Positions 61,282 through 64,000 of a stretch of DNA of 64,000 nt are shown here, piece by piece. Source of the DNA: Bradyrhizobium sp. CB2312 (GTDB lineage: Bacteria > Pseudomonadota > Alphaproteobacteria > Rhizobiales > Xanthobacteraceae); NCBI RefSeq assembly GCF_029714425.1, contig NZ_CP121668.1, positions 1,695,501-1,759,500 on the forward strand, written 5' to 3'. Positions within the stretch are counted from its first letter, which is position 1, and every line of letters starts with the position of its first letter. The translations under genes and the position numbers were made by a program. A model generated the notes under the pieces. The model was not told where the DNA came from. It made no database searches and worked only from the letters and a program-made list of their open reading frames with translations.

Positions 61282-64000
61282 GGGCTGCGCGTGCAGCCAG
61301 CCCTTCGTCGTTCATCCCATCGCGGCTGCGCCACGCGGACACCAGGCCCTCCAGCTCGCGCCGAACGTTGTCCACGACGCCGGCCCAGTCATCTCGCTTC
61401 GGCTGCCGGAACAGCCGCATCGACCGGTACCACGGGCTGTCGTCGCGATTGAGCAGCCAGCGCCAGTCCGGATTGAAAGGCAGCATGGTCCAGACCGGCG
61501 CGCCGAGCGCGCCCGCGAGGTGAGCGACGCTGGTGTCCACCGTAATCACCATGTCGAGACAGCCGATCAGCGCCGCGGTGTCGCAAAAGTCCGTGAGATG
61601 ATCCGTCAGGTCGACGATATCAGGACGTTCGCCGAGGAAGGCTCGGTCCAGATCGCGGGGGCCCTTCTGCAAGCTCACGAACTGAACGTCGCAATCCAAG
61701 AGAGGAGCGAGCGTCTTGAGTGCGATCGATCGGTCGTGATCGTTCTTGTGGGCCGGATTGCCCGACCAGACGAGACCGACGCGGAAGCGATTGCGGGCGC
61801 CAAGCCGGTCTTCCCACGCCTTCACGCGCGCCACCGGGGGCGCAGGAAGGTATGGCTCCGGGCTCGGGATCGTGTCGAGCCGCGTCTTCAGCGCTAATGG
61901 CAGGGTTCCAAGGGGACAGTGGAGGTCGAACGGCAGCGACGCCGCGGACGGTCGGCCGACACACATTGCGACGCCGGACACCTCGGATAGCAGCTGCTGG
62001 ATCGGAGGCTGGACCTCCAGGATGACCCGTGCTCCGAGCGCGGCCACCATGGGGACATAGCGCGCAAACTGGATTGCGTCGCCGAATCCCTCGTCGGCAT
62101 GAAGCAAGATGGTCTTGCCTTCGAGCGGTTGGTCACCAAGCCAAACAGGCTGGGAAAAACCGCGATTGAGCAAACCGACAGGAAGTTTCCAGCGCGCTTC
62201 GCGCCCGAGCCAGCCTGGCTCGAAGTCTCCGGTCAGCAACTGAAGTGTCGCCAGATTGTAGGTGGCCACCGCATTGCCCGGGGCGACCGTCAGCGACCTG
62301 CGGAAGGTCGCGAAAGCTTCATCCAGAAATTGCAGATTCAGCAGGACCAAGGCCCTGTTGGAAAGCGCTCCGGAAAAAGCCGGTTGAAGCTCGAGCGCCC
62401 GATCGAAACACGCCAATGCCCGGTCCATTCGGCCAAGTTTCACATGGAGCACGCCAAATTTGTTGTGCGTGTCGGCCAGGCTGGGGTCGAGCGCAATGGA
62501 CGTCTCGTAGGCGGCCTCCGCTTCCTCGAACCGCTTCATCTCCTGGAGGCAATCGCCGCGAATTTGATGCAGGAGTGCGAAATCCGGGTCCGGTGTCTCG
62601 GCCACATCAAGGCATTCGAGGGCTTCCGCATACCGTCCGAGACTGAACAACAGCCTTCCGCAGCAGTTCGCCGCTTCCAGATATTGGGGATACAGCTCTA
62701 ACGCCCGCTGGAAGTGCAGCACGGCCTCGTCCGTGCGCCTGTGTTGCCGGTGCATATGGCCGAGGTAATTCGAGACGACTGCATCCAGCGGTTTGGCGAT
62801 CGGGGCCTTGCTCGGGAGTTGCCGTGCTCCCGACCGCCATTTGGACACCAGCCCATGGAGCTCGCGCCGAACGCAGTCCACGACGCTGACCCAGTCGTCT
62901 CGCTTCGGCTGCCGGAACAGCCGCATCGACCGGTACCACGGGCTGTCGTCGCGCTGGAGCAACCAGCGCCAGTCCGGGTTGAAGGGCAGCATGGTCCAGA
63001 CCGGCACGCCAAGCGCCCCGGCGAGGTGGGCGACGCTGGTGTCGACCGCGATCACCAGGTCGAGACAGCCGATCAGCGCCGCGGTTTCGCAAAAATCCGT
63101 CAGCTGCTCCGTCAGGTCGACGATGCCAGGCCGTTCGGCGAGAAAGGCCCGGTCCTGATCCCGAACGCCTTTTTGCAAGGAGACGAACTGGACGTCGCAA
63201 TCGAGCAGCGGCGCGAGCGCGCGCAGCGCGATCGATCGATTATGATCGTTGTTGTGATCCGGATTGCCCGACCAGACGAGGCCGACACGGAAGCGGTCGC
63301 GCCGGCCGAGCCGGTCCTCCCACGCCTTCACCCGCGCCGCCGGCGGGGCAGGAAGGTAAGTGTCCGCGAACGGGATCGTGTCGAGCCGCGTTGCGAACGC
63401 CAGCGGCAGGCTGCCAAGCGGACAGTGCAGGTCGAACGCGGTCGACGCCGCGGCCGATCGGCCGATGCATGCTGCGACGCCGCTGTTGCCTTCCAGAAGT
63501 GGCTGGATCGGCGGCGGCACCTCCAGGACGACCCGAGCCCCGAGCGCGGCCACCATCGGCGCATAGCGCGCGAACTGGATCGAATCGCCCAATCCCTCGT
63601 CGGCATGCAGCAGGATGGTCTTGCCTGCGATCGGGGTGTCGCCGAGCCAGAGCGGTGCGGAAAAGCCGCGATCGACGAGGCCAAGCGAGGCTTTCCAGCG
63701 CGCCTCGCGTCCCAACAGGCCCCGCTCGAAATCTCCGGTCAGCATCTGCAGCAGCGAGAGATTCCAGATCGTGTGCGCGTTGGTCGGATCGGCCGCCAGC
63801 GCCGCGCTGAAGGCCGCGAAGGCCTCGTCCAGCAATTGCATGCTCCACAACGCCCGCGCCTTTTCGGTCAGCGCTGCGGGGAAGTTTGGACGAAGTGCGA
63901 GTGCGCGATCGATGCAGGCAAAGGCCTGCTCCATTCGGCCCAGCCGCGAATGAAGCGTGCCGAGGTTCTTGTGCGTCTCCGCCTCGAGGGGGGCGAGCGC
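61235..64000 (-). CDS. TPR and glycosyltransferase-like protein with a tandem-duplicated module (N-terminus beyond window)
   Basis: At least 921 residues; the frame is open to the right edge. It holds two copies of one module: TPR repeats (ETHKNLGTLHSRLGRMEQAF and DTHNKFGVLHVKLGRMDRAL), a TGDFE..WLGREARWK segment and a domain with AGKTILLHADEGLGDSIQFA, RVGLVWSGNP, and VDTSVAHLAGALG, resembling the GT9/GT-B family found in TPR-glycosyltransferase fusions. The modules are near 80-85% identical in their C-terminal halves. Such proteins may glycosylate surface proteins or flagellin (weak inference). The C-terminal tail of about 15 residues is antisense to the cyclase gene. Confidence 0.85.
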   Translation of the reverse strand, partial: ALAPLEAETHKNLGTLHSRLGRMEQAFACIDRALALRPNFPAALTEKARALWSMQLLDEAFAAFSAALAADPTNAHTIWNLSLLQMLTGDFERGLLGREARWKASLGLVDRGFSAPLWLGDTPIAGKTILLHADEGLGDSIQFARYAPMVAALGARVVLEVPPPIQPLLEGNSGVAACIGRSAAASTAFDLHCPLGSLPLAFATRLDTIPFADTYLPAPPAARVKAWEDRLGRRDRFRVGLVWSGNPDHNNDHNRSIALRALAPLLDCDVQFVSLQKGVRDQDRAFLAERPGIVDLTEQLTDFCETAALIGCLDLVIAVDTSVAHLAGALGVPVWTMLPFNPDWRWLLQRDDSPWYRSMRLFRQPKRDDWVSVVDCVRRELHGLVSKWRSGARQLPSKAPIAKPLDAVVSNYLGHMHRQHRRTDEAVLHFQRALELYPQYLEAANCCGRLLFSLGRYAEALECLDVAETPDPDFALLHQIRGDCLQEMKRFEEAEAAYETSIALDPSLADTHNKFGVLHVKLGRMDRALACFDRALELQPAFSGALSNRALVLLNLQFLDEAFATFRRSLTVAPGNAVATYNLATLQLLTGDFEPGWLGREARWKLPVGLLNRGFSQPVWLGDQPLEGKTILLHADEGFGDAIQFARYVPMVAALGARVILEVQPPIQQLLSEVSGVAMCVGRPSAASLPFDLHCPLGTLPLALKTRLDTIPSPEPYLPAPPVARVKAWEDRLGARNRFRVGLVWSGNPAHKNDHDRSIALKTLAPLLDCDVQFVSLQKGPRDLDRAFLGERPDIVDLTDHLTDFCDTAALIGCLDMVITVDTSVAHLAGALGAPVWTMLPFNPDWRWLLNRDDSPWYRSMRLFRQPKRDDWAGVVDNVRRELEGLVSAWRSRDGMNDEGLAARAALTPPPGTAASAPARP

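Noticed and set aside
1..64000. CRISPR arrays, tRNA, rRNA, phage or IS elements
   Set aside because: No regularly spaced repeats, tRNA-like cloverleaf, rRNA segments or transposase or integrase genes were seen by eye.

Overview
The window is GC-rich DNA, gene-dense on both strands, from an alphaproteobacterium. It looks most like Bradyrhizobium or a close relative (Nitrobacteraceae). That is inferred from very high third-position GC, the palindromic intergenic repeats (GCATGATCCGGAAAA type and GTCATGCCCGGG type), several class III nucleotide cyclases, DUF6894 and other small rhizobial proteins, and many ABC, Bug and molybdo-hydroxylase genes. No rRNA, tRNA, CRISPR array, phage or insertion sequence was seen. 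The first gene is cut by the left edge and the last by the right edge.

Layout. 1-2.8 kb: FAD and Mo subunits of a xanthine-dehydrogenase-family hydroxylase. 2.8-18.8 kb: catabolic genes for amines and D-/gamma-glutamyl amino acids: a PuuR-like regulator facing an omega-amino-acid:pyruvate aminotransferase, DadA, a second XRE-cupin regulator facing a polar amino acid ABC transporter, a PuuB-like FAD oxidase, a gamma-glutamyltransferase family protein, an enoyl-CoA hydratase, a haem-bearing sorbosone dehydrogenase overlapping an SMP-30-like protein, and an acetylpolyamine-deacetylase-like protein. 18.8-19.8 kb: a lipoprotein gene whose signal peptide is split by an apparent 1-nt frameshift.

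20-28.8 kb: a compact, apparently undescribed natural-product locus on the minus strand. It holds a two-module NRPS (acyl-CoA-ligase-like A1-PCP-C-A-PCP-C, no thioesterase), a 55-aa Lys-rich protein, a 4'-phosphopantetheinyl transferase and a luciferase-like flavin monooxygenase. 28.9-33.2 kb: a SAM-cyclase-AAA-TPR sensor coupled by ATGA overlap to a PIMT-like methyltransferase. 33.2-37.4 kb: surface polysaccharide genes (DUF6492 protein, Tat-exported GH10 xylanase, flippase). 37.7-42.7 kb: a complete branched-chain amino acid type ABC operon with two strong hairpins after the binding-protein gene and a Walker A Lys-to-Arg change in its last ATPase.

43-48.5 kb: an L,D-transpeptidase with a degenerate second domain, two paralogous muconolactone-isomerase-like proteins facing a GlxA-type regulator, a methyltransferase and a VOC protein. 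48.5-53.9 kb: a catabolic cluster (Bug protein, metallo-beta-lactamase-fold hydrolase, ABC binding protein / TetR, CMD-family protein, SDR) arranged around two perfect TetR-type palindromes. 54-57.4 kb: an IorAB-type molybdenum oxidoreductase with its own dihaem cytochrome. 57.5-64 kb: HutD, two more class III cyclases (one fused to a WGR-like domain), three small proteins, and a large internally duplicated TPR-glycosyltransferase-like protein.

The NRPS locus is the best candidate for a new system. Its second A domain has lost the Asp that normally holds the alpha-amino group, its first A domain resembles oxalate-CoA ligases, and the chain ends in a condensation domain, which together suggest an unusual small amide. 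Gene starts were chosen from ribosome-binding sites and family alignments recalled from memory; no database search was possible.
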